Position numbers and translations under genes: made by a program. From the NCBI GenBank assembly GCA_021199865.1, contig JAJQHG010000023.1:1-7101 (forward strand): a stretch of DNA of 7,101 bases, written 5' to 3'. This DNA comes from Methanosphaera sp. (GTDB taxonomy: Archaea > Methanobacteriota > Methanobacteria > Methanobacteriales > Methanobacteriaceae). Shown piece by piece: positions 1 through 6,499 of this stretch; position 1 is the stretch's first letter, and the number at the start of each line of letters is the position of its first letter. The notes under the pieces were generated by a model. That model was not told the origin of the DNA, did not search any database, and saw only the letters and a list, made by a program, of their open reading frames with translations.

Positions 1-39
1 CAATATAATAATATCAAAAATATAGGCAGTAAAACATGA
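1..39 (+). CDS. Possible 3' end of an upstream gene (partial)
   Basis: The frame beginning at base 1 stays open for 12 codons (QYNNIKNIGSKT) and ends in a TGA at 37-39. That TGA overlaps the helicase ATG at 36-38 in an ATGA arrangement, which is common between translationally coupled genes. The other two forward frames close within the first 30 bases. Twelve open codons can occur by chance in AT-rich DNA, so this is only a candidate. If real, the helicase is the downstream gene of an operon that starts outside the window. No function can be read from so few residues. Confidence 0.35.
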   Translation, partial: QYNNIKNIGSKT

Positions 40-2474
40 TAAATAAAAAAATTGAAAACATTGAAGACCTACTGGAATTCTTCCATAACAAGAAATGGTA
101 TAGGGATAGAATAGAACACATTGAAGAGATACCAGTACGTAGAGCAAAGTATAGTTCTAAGGATACAAATTTACCAAGACCTCTAGCAAACTATCTGGAT
201 AGTCATGATATAAAACTATACACTCATCAATATGAAACCCTAGAACATGTGCGTAGGGGTGAGAATGTAACAATCACAACACCAACAGCTAGTGGAAAAA
301 CACTCTCATTCACACTACCTGTACTAGAGGATCTATGTAACAACAAAAATGATACTGCACTATATATTTATCCAACAAAGGCCTTAGCAAATGATCAACT
401 AAAGAGTATGCTTGATATTGATAATGAGTGTGAACTAGGAATATATCCAGGAAAATATGATGGAGATACCACAAAGTATGAGAAAAAACAGATAAGGGAT
501 CGCTCAAGACTAGTAATTACTAATCCCTATGAATTACATTTAATATTACCATTCCATTACCAATGGGAAAGGTTTTACTCAAATCTTAAGTATATAATTA
601 TTGATGAAGCACACCAATATCGTGGAGTGTTTGGGTCAAATATGGCACTACTTATTCGTCGACTTAAACGTATATGTAAATATTATGGTTCACACCCCAA
701 GTTTATTATCTCAACAGCTACACTAGCAAACCCTGAGGAATTTAGTCAGAAACTTACTGGTGAAACATCACATATTGTTACAGATAATGGTTCACCATCG
801 GGTAAGAAGTATTTTGTGATGTTTAATCCATATGCTATTGAGTCAAAGAATCCCTCCACACATAATGATACACTAAAACTATTTAACTGCTGTGTAGAGA
901 ATAATTTCCAGACAATGTGCTTTGAAATATCACGTAAAATGGCAGAAGTAGTGGCTCTTAGGAGTCAGAATGAACTTACAAAGAAGGATATAATAGATAA
1001 GAATCAGGTGACAGCATATCGTGCAGGATACAGTGTAGAGGAAAGAAAAAATATAGAGGATGATCTTAAAGATGGAAAGATTAGAGGTATTGTTACAACT
1101 AATGCCCTAGAACTTGGTATAAATATTGGGTCTCTTGATAGTGTGATAATATCTGGTTATCCCGGTACACTAATATCCACATGGCAACAGGCTGGTCGTG
1201 CAGGACGACAGAAACAGGATTCATTAGTAATATTAGTAGCCTTCCAGAACCCTCTAGATCAATACTTTATGAAGCATCCTGATGACTTCTTTATAAAAGA
1301 TGAGAATGGTGTAGTAAATCTTAATAAGACTCCTGAGAATGCTATAATAGATCTTAATAATGCACATATACTACGTGAACACCTTAAATGTGCAGCATTT
1401 GAGAATGAATTGAAAATTAATGAAATAGAAAACTTTGGCTTTGATGATACAGGAATAGTGATAGATGAAATTAATGATCTGGAAATGGAGAACATATTAT
1501 CCTATGATAGTAGTAATGATCAATGGAGATATAGTGATGAAAGAGTATTATCAAGGGATAAAACACCAAATCTAGAAGTAAACCTTAGTGATGTGAGAAA
1601 TGACACATACCACGTATTTAATGGTCGAAAACTATTAAAATCAGAAGAACAACTTGAATACATGAATGAACAACAAGCATTTCGTGAAGCACATGAGAAT
1701 GCTGTTCTTATACATAATGGAGATACTTATATTGTACGTGAACTGGATATACAGAATAAGAAGGTCTATGTTAAAAAGCAGAATGTAAACTATTATACAC
1801 AGGCACTAAAAAAAGTTGATGCTGAAATTGTACGTCAAACAAAGAGTTGTGATATTGAGGATATTCATCTAAGCTTTGGTAATCTTAATGTAACAGAGAA
1901 GTATGATAAGTATAATATTGTCTATAATGGTAAGATTACCTCTTCTAAGAGACTTACTCTTCCACCATTAAAGTTTAATACTAAAGGTTTCTGGTTTACA
2001 ATTCCCTACTCTATACGTCAACACTTAGAGGAATCATTAGTATATGATAATAAGTTTAAGGACGTGTTTATGGGTTCACTACAGGGAGTGGAGAATGTTA
2101 TATTATCAATTATTCCTAGTCGTATAATGTGTGACTCACATGATCTTGGTGGAGTAGTAAAGAATATGCATGAGGATACTATGAATAGTACAATTTTCAT
2201 ATATGATGCATTTGAGGGTGGAATTGGTCTAACAGATAAAATAACAGCACAACTAGAAAACAAGGAACACCCAGAACAGGAAAATCATGATCTTTTTGAT
2301 GAAGTGATAAGAATAGCCTATGAAACTGTTAGAGACTGTGATTGTAGTGAGGGATGTCCTGCATGTATATATGGTTCACAAGATCAATTAGATAATAAGA
2401 ATCTTAATAAGGCTGGAACACTGATGATACTAGAGGATCTACATAATATAATCAAGAAGGATAATGATAACTAG
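36..2474 (+). CDS. DEAH-box superfamily 2 DNA helicase, MrfA/YprA-Hrq1 family
   Basis: The 812-residue protein is a predicted ATP-driven DNA helicase. Visible motifs in order are HQ at 64-65 (Q-motif region), Walker A TPTASGKT at 82-89, motif Ia YPTKALAND at 112-120, DEAH at 190-193, SAT at 226-228, motif V TNALELGINIG at 355-365 and motif VI QQAGRAGRQ at 384-392. The C-terminal domain has DAFEGGIGL at 724-732 and a Cys cluster C768-x-C770-x3-C774-x2-C777. Together these are the hallmark of DUF1998/MrfA-type helicases, whose cysteines bind zinc. Known relatives are Bacillus MrfA (mitomycin C damage repair) and yeast Hrq1 (crosslink repair); a repair role here is inferred. The length is slightly above the roughly 750 residues of bacterial MrfA. 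ATG 36 follows a weak AGG at 24-26. The gene ends in tandem TAG TAG stops. It converges on topA. It could also be named Lhr-like, but the Cys cluster favours MrfA/Hrq1. Confidence 0.9.
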   Translation: MINKKIENIEDLLEFFHNKKWYRDRIEHIEEIPVRRAKYSSKDTNLPRPLANYLDSHDIKLYTHQYETLEHVRRGENVTITTPTASGKTLSFTLPVLEDLCNNKNDTALYIYPTKALANDQLKSMLDIDNECELGIYPGKYDGDTTKYEKKQIRDRSRLVITNPYELHLILPFHYQWERFYSNLKYIIIDEAHQYRGVFGSNMALLIRRLKRICKYYGSHPKFIISTATLANPEEFSQKLTGETSHIVTDNGSPSGKKYFVMFNPYAIESKNPSTHNDTLKLFNCCVENNFQTMCFEISRKMAEVVALRSQNELTKKDIIDKNQVTAYRAGYSVEERKNIEDDLKDGKIRGIVTTNALELGINIGSLDSVIISGYPGTLISTWQQAGRAGRQKQDSLVILVAFQNPLDQYFMKHPDDFFIKDENGVVNLNKTPENAIIDLNNAHILREHLKCAAFENELKINEIENFGFDDTGIVIDEINDLEMENILSYDSSNDQWRYSDERVLSRDKTPNLEVNLSDVRNDTYHVFNGRKLLKSEEQLEYMNEQQAFREAHENAVLIHNGDTYIVRELDIQNKKVYVKKQNVNYYTQALKKVDAEIVRQTKSCDIEDIHLSFGNLNVTEKYDKYNIVYNGKITSSKRLTLPPLKFNTKGFWFTIPYSIRQHLEESLVYDNKFKDVFMGSLQGVENVILSIIPSRIMCDSHDLGGVVKNMHEDTMNSTIFIYDAFEGGIGLTDKITAQLENKEHPEQENHDLFDEVIRIAYETVRDCDCSEGCPACIYGSQDQLDNKNLNKAGTLMILEDLHNIIKKDNDN

Positions 2475-2501
2475 TAGTACTTGTACAATAATAGTAGTAC
2501 T
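2472..2501 (+). repeat. Tandem copy of TAGTAGTACT after the helicase stop
   Basis: TAGTAGTACT occurs at 2472-2481 and again at 2492-2501, exactly 20 bp apart, with the 8-bp palindrome TTGTACAA between them. Each copy contains the self-complementary AGTACT. The first copy supplies the tandem stop codons of the helicase gene. It may be a chance repeat or part of the 3' untranslated region. Confidence 0.4.
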
Positions 2502-2533
2502 AAAACTTAATAGTTCTTCTAATAATAATTACT

Positions 2534-2585
2534 AAAAAAATAGTGGGGATTAAGAGTAATCTTCACAACCAAATACTCTATTTTT
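2534..2585. terminator. Convergent hairpin with flanking oligo-A/T tracts between the helicase gene and topA
   Basis: On + RNA, GUGGGGAUUA (2543-2552) pairs with UAAUCUUCAC (2557-2566) around the loop AGAG. This gives a continuous 10-bp stem that includes two G-U pairs. T5 follows at 2581-2585. On the - strand the same two positions become A-C mismatches, leaving a 5-bp GATTA/TAATC core, and the hairpin is followed by T7 (complement of A7 at 2534-2540). Archaeal termination depends mainly on U-tracts, so the T7 is the likely topA transcript end. The + hairpin would mark or protect the end of the helicase mRNA. Use as a bidirectional terminator is inferred. Confidence 0.55.
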
Positions 2586-2590
2586 AGGGA

Positions 2591-4750
2591 TTACTTCTCT
2601 TTTTGTTGGCTTTTCTCATAGTCAACAATTGATGATGTAAACCTACACTTTGGAAAACCTGTACAACCAATAAATTCACCGTATCGTCCCATACGCTTTA
2701 TTAAATCATTTCCACAGTCAGGACATTTACCTACAACATCATTACTTGATTTTTGTCCACCATTTGCACATTCAAAGTCAAGACATGCTCTCTGTCTTGG
2801 TTTTCCATATGATATTAATGGCAAGCCACATTTTTCACACTTTGTTTTTAATACATTTGCACCTGCTGGTAGTGAATAAGTCTTCTTACAGTCTGGATAC
2901 TTACTACATCCAACAAATTTTCCTCCACCTCTTGGTGATGATACTATTATAAGATTTCCTCCACAACTACATTCTCCTACAACACGACTCTGTTCATATG
3001 CACTGAAGAGTTCCTTACCAATATTTTCCTGGTTTTCATCTATTGAGTCAAGTATTCCTGTTAGCTCATCTTTTGCTTCAGTTATTACTTCATCCTCAGT
3101 GATATCATCATTCTTGATACTTTCAAGGTCTTCTTCAAACTCACGTGTCATCTTCTCACTAGTTATACGTTCAGAGTACTTTTCTAATGTATCAATAATT
3201 TGTTCACCTAGCTGTGTTACCTCTATCTTATTTGATTCTACATATTTACGTGTGTAGAGTATTGATACAATATTTGCACGTGTAGACTTTGTTCCAAGCC
3301 CTCTTTTTTCTAGTTCTCTTATAATGGATGCCTGATTATATCTTGCTGGTGGTTTTGTCTCTTTTTCTTCGCTTTTTACTTTAGCTTTTATCTTATCATT
3401 CTCTTCTATGTCTGGGAATTCCTCATTCTTTACCTTCTTATATTGGTATGGATCTAAATCTAGCCATCCCAGAGTTGCTATTCTCTGTCTAGAAAAGCTG
3501 AATGGTTCTCCACCAATATCTAGGTCTACCTTTATTGATTCTAGCTCTGCTGGTTCTCCAAAGATACTTATGAACCTATATGTTATGAGATCATATATCT
3601 TCTGTTCATCATCGGATAATTCTTTTGGTAATTGTCCTGTTGGATGTATAGCAGGGTGTGCTTCATCCGTCTTTTTACCCTCATGTGGTTTGTATGGTTC
3701 TTTTAGGCTCTTAATCCTTGATGTGTACTTTGGATTCTTTGATAATTGTTTTAATATGTTTGGTAGTCCTAGGCTTTCTGGTAGCTTCTGTGAAGATGTT
3801 CTAGGATATGATGTGTATCCTTCTACATATAGGTTCTGTGCTATTTGTTGTGTTTTTCGTGGTGTGAATCCAAACTGGGCATATGCCTCTGATTGTAGTG
3901 TTCCTAACTCGAATGGTACTGGTAAGTCTTTTTTAAACTTACGATTTGTTATCTTTTCTACTAGGGCATCTTTTCCTTTACAGTTTGCTAAGATCTTTTC
4001 TGTTTCCTTTTTATCAAATATTTTACCCTTTTTATGGTCTGCTACTATGGATTTTGTTAGTTTTGCCTTGATTAACCAGTATGGTTCTGGTACAAACTTA
4101 TTTATTTCACGTTCTCTGTCTGTTAATATGGCTAGTGTTGGTGTTTGTACACGTCCTGCAGATAATTGAATATATCTGTTTGTTACCTTTGATACTGAGT
4201 CTGTCATTGCCTTAGATATGTTTACTCCAAATAAGTAGTCTAGTATGTGTCTTGCTTCTCCACTATCTACCCATTTCTTATCCTCTTTTAGAGGGTATGC
4301 ATCAGAGTATGCTTGGAGTATATCTTTACGTGTTAATGCTGAGAATTTCATACGAAATGCTTTATCTATACTTTCTGATCCACAGATTTCATTTAATGCA
4401 TTGTATCCTATTAGTGTTCCCTCTGTATCATAATCACATGCATGTATGTATCTGTCAGCTGTTTTTGAGAACTTCTTTATTAGATCAATATAGTTTTTTA
4501 CGTACTTTTTTGATTTATCAGTCTCATATAATGGCACCCATTCTACATCGTATAACTTCTTACCTTTCGTTTTTGCTTTAAGTGAAAATAGATGACCTAC
4601 TGCTGATAATACATTTATCTTATATCCATCCTCTTTTTCTATCTCATAATATGGTACTCTTTTATATGAATTCTTGACTGGTGAATCAGATAATGCCTTT
4701 GCTACCCTTTCAGCTACTTTAGGCTTCTCACATATTATTAATTCACTCAT
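2591..4750 (-). CDS. topA: DNA topoisomerase I (type IA, archaeal)
   Basis: The 719-residue type IA topoisomerase cuts one DNA strand through a 5'-phosphotyrosine and relaxes negative supercoils. The N-terminal Toprim domain has E8 in LIICEKPKVAER and the acidic triad D106, D108 and E110 in CDYDTEG, a form usual in archaeal enzymes. LSAGRVQTPTL is at 197-207. The catalytic tyrosine is Y315 in GYTSYPRTS, and HPAIHPT is at 365-371. The C-terminus carries three zinc-finger-like units: C594/C596/C615/C621, C638/C641/C656/C661 and C676/C679/C696/C702. The first begins CxC instead of the usual CxxC. Start ATG 4750 is preceded by AAGGAG at 4765-4760 with nine bases between, so the start is well supported. 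The gene is transcribed divergently from the phosphoesterase and converges on the helicase gene. The motifs leave little doubt about the family. Confidence 0.97.
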   Translation of the reverse strand: MSELIICEKPKVAERVAKALSDSPVKNSYKRVPYYEIEKEDGYKINVLSAVGHLFSLKAKTKGKKLYDVEWVPLYETDKSKKYVKNYIDLIKKFSKTADRYIHACDYDTEGTLIGYNALNEICGSESIDKAFRMKFSALTRKDILQAYSDAYPLKEDKKWVDSGEARHILDYLFGVNISKAMTDSVSKVTNRYIQLSAGRVQTPTLAILTDREREINKFVPEPYWLIKAKLTKSIVADHKKGKIFDKKETEKILANCKGKDALVEKITNRKFKKDLPVPFELGTLQSEAYAQFGFTPRKTQQIAQNLYVEGYTSYPRTSSQKLPESLGLPNILKQLSKNPKYTSRIKSLKEPYKPHEGKKTDEAHPAIHPTGQLPKELSDDEQKIYDLITYRFISIFGEPAELESIKVDLDIGGEPFSFSRQRIATLGWLDLDPYQYKKVKNEEFPDIEENDKIKAKVKSEEKETKPPARYNQASIIRELEKRGLGTKSTRANIVSILYTRKYVESNKIEVTQLGEQIIDTLEKYSERITSEKMTREFEEDLESIKNDDITEDEVITEAKDELTGILDSIDENQENIGKELFSAYEQSRVVGECSCGGNLIIVSSPRGGGKFVGCSKYPDCKKTYSLPAGANVLKTKCEKCGLPLISYGKPRQRACLDFECANGGQKSSNDVVGKCPDCGNDLIKRMGRYGEFIGCTGFPKCRFTSSIVDYEKSQQKEK

Positions 4751-4759
4751 TTATTCTTT

Positions 4760-4765
4760 CTCCTT
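4760..4765 (-). promoter_or_regulatory. Shine-Dalgarno site of topA
   Basis: AAGGAG on the - strand lies nine bases before the ATG at 4750. It is one of the clearest ribosome-binding sites in the window and fixes the topA start. Confidence 0.75.
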
Positions 4766-4830
4766 AGTATTTGGTTGTATTAGATTAGTATTAATTAGTA
4801 ATATTAGTTTATCTAGCTTTTCTAATTATA

Positions 4831-4840
4831 CTTTTATAGA
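4831..4840 (-). promoter_or_regulatory. Candidate TATA box for topA
   Basis: TCTATAAAAG on the - strand resembles an archaeal TATA box. Transcription starting about 25 bases downstream would give a 5' untranslated region of roughly 55 bases carrying the AAGGAG site. The spacer is so AT-rich that other TATA-like strings exist, so the choice is tentative. Confidence 0.35.
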
Positions 4841-4897
4841 CTATTTTGTTTCACTTTTATTTATTGAATCAATATGTTATATAATAACATTATATCC

Positions 4898-4915
4898 ACG
4901 TATTATATATTAATG
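4898..4915 (+). promoter_or_regulatory. Candidate TATA region inside the divergent spacer
   Basis: The string TATTATATATTA on + resembles an archaeal TATA box. It lies about 285 bp before the phosphoesterase start, too far for a normal short leader. If active, it would drive a long leader or a small RNA ending at the T7 run at 5057-5063. Sequence similarity is the only support. Confidence 0.2.
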
Positions 4916-5026
4916 TGTTAAGTATCACTTAAAGAAACTATATCTTATTTATGGTAATTTATTAAATAGAAAACCATTGAAACACTATATTATATCCTAT
5001 AAGTAGAAATACACTTAATATAACCC

Positions 5027-5063
5027 AGTATAGGTTTGTATACTAATAATAACATCTTTTTTT
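5027..5063 (+). terminator. Hairpin followed by T7 on the + strand, with no gene upstream
   Basis: AGTATA (5027-5032) and TATACT (5039-5044) form a 6-bp stem with loop GGTTTG. TTTTTTT follows at 5057-5063. It looks like a + strand transcript end, yet the only annotated genes nearby are topA, which is on the other strand, and the phosphoesterase downstream. It could end a small RNA or act inside a leader. The AT-rich stem is weak, so chance is a real alternative. Confidence 0.3.
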
Positions 5064-5114
5064 GCTAATAAAATAATACATTTTACTTCTAATAAATATT
5101 ATACTATTAGATGT

Positions 5115-5124
5115 ATCTATAAAC
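5115..5124 (+). promoter_or_regulatory. Candidate TATA box for the phosphoesterase-rlmE operon
   Basis: ATCTATAAAC on + shares the core TCTATAAA with the topA candidate on the other strand. A start about 25 bases downstream would give a leader of about 40 bases before TTG 5186. Other AT-rich candidates such as TTATATTAA (5171-5179) lie too close to the start codon to give more than a leaderless transcript. Confidence 0.3.
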
Positions 5125-5185
5125 TAGGAACTTCTTTGAATAATTATTAATTAGAAGTACTACTAGAAATTATATTAAGAATAGA

Positions 5186-5722
5186 TTGGATGTTGTTATT
5201 ATTTTAATTGGAGTTATATCAGATACACATATACCATATCGTAGTAGAAGTATACCTAGTAAAGTTTTTGATGTATTTAAGGATGTTGACATGATCCTAC
5301 ATGCAGGCGATATAGAAGAGGTAAGTGTAATAGAAGAACTAGAAAAGATTGCACCAGTGAGGGCAGTTCATGGAAACTGTGATCCATACATTGGATATAA
5401 TGAGAGTGAAGTAATAGAAGTAGATGATGTGACTATTGGTCTAACTCATGGAACAGTATATCCAAAGGGTGATAAACAACAATTATATTATAAGGCTAAA
5501 GAGTTAGAGGTGGATATTCTTATAAGTGGACATACTCATCAAGCATTAATAGAACAATATGATGATGTATTATTACTTAATCCAGGTAGTCCTACACAGC
5601 CACGACTAACAGATCCAACAGTAATGCTACTAGAAATAGATGGAAGTAAGGTTGATGCCCAGATAGTTAAAGTTGGAGCACCTACCTGTAAAGCATTAGA
5701 TATATCACAGTTTAGGAGATAG
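5186..5722 (+). CDS. YfcE/MJ0936-family metallophosphoesterase
   Basis: The 178-residue protein is a single-domain calcineurin-like phosphoesterase with a complete two-metal site. Visible residues are D13 and H15 (SDTH), D42 (HAGD), N64 (HGNCD), H88 (LTHG) and H116/H118 (SGHTH). The length fits the small MJ0936/YfcE group, members of which hydrolyse phosphodiesters such as bis-pNPP or 2',3'-cyclic nucleotides in vitro. The physiological substrate is not known and is not claimed here. The protein should be cytoplasmic, as no signal peptide is evident. The start used is TTG 5186. No in-frame ATG or GTG lies between the preceding in-frame stop (5141) and the essential SDTH motif, and no good ribosome-binding site precedes it. 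Family members usually begin 6-8 residues before SDTH, so translation may start a few codons later at a non-standard codon. The gene is followed four bases later by rlmE. Confidence 0.9.
   Translation: MDVVIILIGVISDTHIPYRSRSIPSKVFDVFKDVDMILHAGDIEEVSVIEELEKIAPVRAVHGNCDPYIGYNESEVIEVDDVTIGLTHGTVYPKGDKQQLYYKAKELEVDILISGHTHQALIEQYDDVLLLNPGSPTQPRLTDPTVMLLEIDGSKVDAQIVKVGAPTCKALDISQFRR
5714..5718 (+). promoter_or_regulatory. Shine-Dalgarno site of rlmE inside the phosphoesterase gene
   Basis: AGGAG lies in the last codons of the phosphoesterase gene, eight bases before ATG 5727. It supports the rlmE start and suggests that the two genes are translated from one mRNA. Confidence 0.75.
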
Positions 5723-5726
5723 TACT

Positions 5727-6359
5727 ATGAGTAGATGGAAAGCAAAACATGATAAGGAACACTACTATAAATTAGCAAAGAAACAGAATTATAGGTCACG
5801 TGCATCATATAAACTAAAACAGTTAGATAAGAAGTATGATCTCCTAAAGAAGGATTATAATGTAGTGGATCTGGGAGCTGCTCCTGGTGGATGGAGTCAA
5901 GTAGTAGCCGAAAAAATAGGTGAAGAAGGAACAGGATCAATAATTAGTGTAGATCTTGAATATATTAAGCCCATAGATCATGAAGCATATACAGGTATAA
6001 AGGGTGACTTCACAACAATAGAAGTACAAGAGATGATCACAGAACTAATAGATGGAAAAGCAGACATAATATTATCTGATGCATCACCAAAACTAACAGG
6101 AATCAAGGATATTGATAACTTTAGAGCATACGACTTATCCATGGCAGTGCTGAGTATTAGTGATAATATCCTGAAAAAAGAGGGTACACTGATTATGAAG
6201 GCCTTCCAAGGAGAAACATACCATGATTTAATAAAAGAACTAAAAAAGAAGTTCAAAATTGTTAAAACAACAAAACCTAACAGTTCAAGAAAGAGAAGCT
6301 CCGAGATGTATGTGATAGCCCAACGCTTTAAAGGAGCAAATAAGAATAATAATTCATAA
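5727..6359 (+). CDS. rlmE: 23S rRNA (uridine-2'-O-)-methyltransferase RlmE (FtsJ/RrmJ)
   Basis: The 210-residue SAM-dependent RNA 2'-O-methyltransferase matches the FtsJ/RrmJ family in length and motifs. The SAM-binding loop is DLGAAPGGWSQ at 48-58. The K-D-K-E catalytic tetrad is visible as K29 (RASYKLKQLD), D118 (LSDASP), K158 (IMKAFQG) and E193 (SSEMYV). In E. coli the enzyme methylates U2552 in the A-loop of 23S rRNA during late 50S assembly; an equivalent archaeal target is inferred. The N-terminus (SRWKAKHDKEHYYKLAKK) is basic, as expected for RNA binding. There is no C-terminal TRAM domain as found in some haloarchaeal homologues; the protein ends in a short Asn-rich tail. ATG 5727 has AGGAG upstream and sits four bases after the phosphoesterase stop, so the two genes form an operon. 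A hairpin overlaps the stop codon. Confidence 0.96.
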   Translation: MSRWKAKHDKEHYYKLAKKQNYRSRASYKLKQLDKKYDLLKKDYNVVDLGAAPGGWSQVVAEKIGEEGTGSIISVDLEYIKPIDHEAYTGIKGDFTTIEVQEMITELIDGKADIILSDASPKLTGIKDIDNFRAYDLSMAVLSISDNILKKEGTLIMKAFQGETYHDLIKELKKKFKIVKTTKPNSSRKRSSEMYVIAQRFKGANKNNNS

Positions 6360-6373
6360 GAATAGTTATGAAT
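6352..6373 (+). terminator. Hairpin overlapping the rlmE stop codon
   Basis: ATTCATAA (6352-6359) pairs perfectly with TTATGAAT (6366-6373) around the six-base loop GAATAG. The TAA stop of rlmE forms the end of the 5' arm. Only a short broken T stretch (TTTCTAAT) follows, so termination is weakly supported. It may simply stabilise the 3' end. Confidence 0.35.
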
Positions 6374-6416
6374 ATTTCTAATAAATTAAGATGTGACTTA
6401 AGTTAATACTTCCTAG

Positions 6417-6464
6417 AAAAAAAGGATTTAATAATTCATTCAAATAATTCTATATTAAAAAAAA
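6417..6464 (-). terminator. Oligo-T transcript ends for the small membrane protein gene
   Basis: Read on the - strand, T8 (complement of 6457-6464) and T7 (complement of 6417-6423) lie 36-83 bases after the stop of the 142-residue gene. U-tracts of this kind are the main intrinsic termination signal in archaea, and no stable hairpin is required. No other gene is visible in this 140-bp convergent spacer. Confidence 0.5.
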
Positions 6465-6499
6465 TAATGTTGTTTGGTGTGGATGTTTAGAGGAGTATT

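Larger units (their letters stand above)
4751..5185. other. Divergent AT-rich spacer between topA and the phosphoesterase gene
   Basis: This 435-bp stretch has no convincing gene. The open frames are short, lack ribosome-binding sites and encode low-complexity I/Y/L/N-rich peptides. No tRNA-like T-arm is seen. It contains small perfect dyads: ATGTTAT/ATAACAT (4874-4890), TTAAGT/ACTTAA (4918-4932), TTATA/TATAA (4990-5002), AGTATA/TATACT (5027-5044), TCTAATA/TATTAGA (5088-5111) and ACTTCT/AGAAGT (5130-5158). Several are expected by chance in such AT-rich DNA. Promoters for both flanking transcription units must lie here or nearby. Confidence 0.6.

Noticed and set aside
1259..1495. 78-codon - strand frame inside the helicase gene
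   Set aside because: The helicase motifs on + are continuous through this region. The frame has a Ser/Phe-rich shadow composition.
3408..4169. Long + strand open frame (253 codons) opposite topA
   Set aside because: It lies wholly antisense to the strongly supported topA catalytic region, and its Cys/Ser/Phe-rich product shows no domain. It is a shadow of topA codon usage.
4252..4581. 109-codon + strand frame opposite the topA N-terminal region
   Set aside because: It is antisense to the conserved Toprim motifs, overlaps another shadow frame and shows no recognisable domain.
4674..4913. 79-codon + strand frame running from topA into the spacer
   Set aside because: It overlaps the topA start on the opposite strand, has no ribosome-binding site and encodes a low-complexity hydrophobic peptide typical of AT-rich DNA.
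4875..4922. 15-codon ATG frame within the divergent spacer
   Set aside because: It is very short, has no ribosome-binding site, and its ATG sits inside an inverted repeat.
4889..4997. ATTATATCC repeated exactly 100 bp apart (4889 and 4989)
   Set aside because: There are only two copies of nine AT-rich bases and no further periodic copies. Chance is the simplest explanation.
4751..5185. Search for a tRNA, C/D-box RNA or CRISPR repeats in the large spacer
   Set aside because: No T-arm consensus, no paired RUGAUGA/CUGA boxes and no regularly spaced repeats were seen by eye.
5978..6256. 92-codon - strand frame opposite rlmE
   Set aside because: It is antisense to the complete K-D-K-E methyltransferase, with no ribosome-binding site and a Ser/Ile-rich shadow composition.
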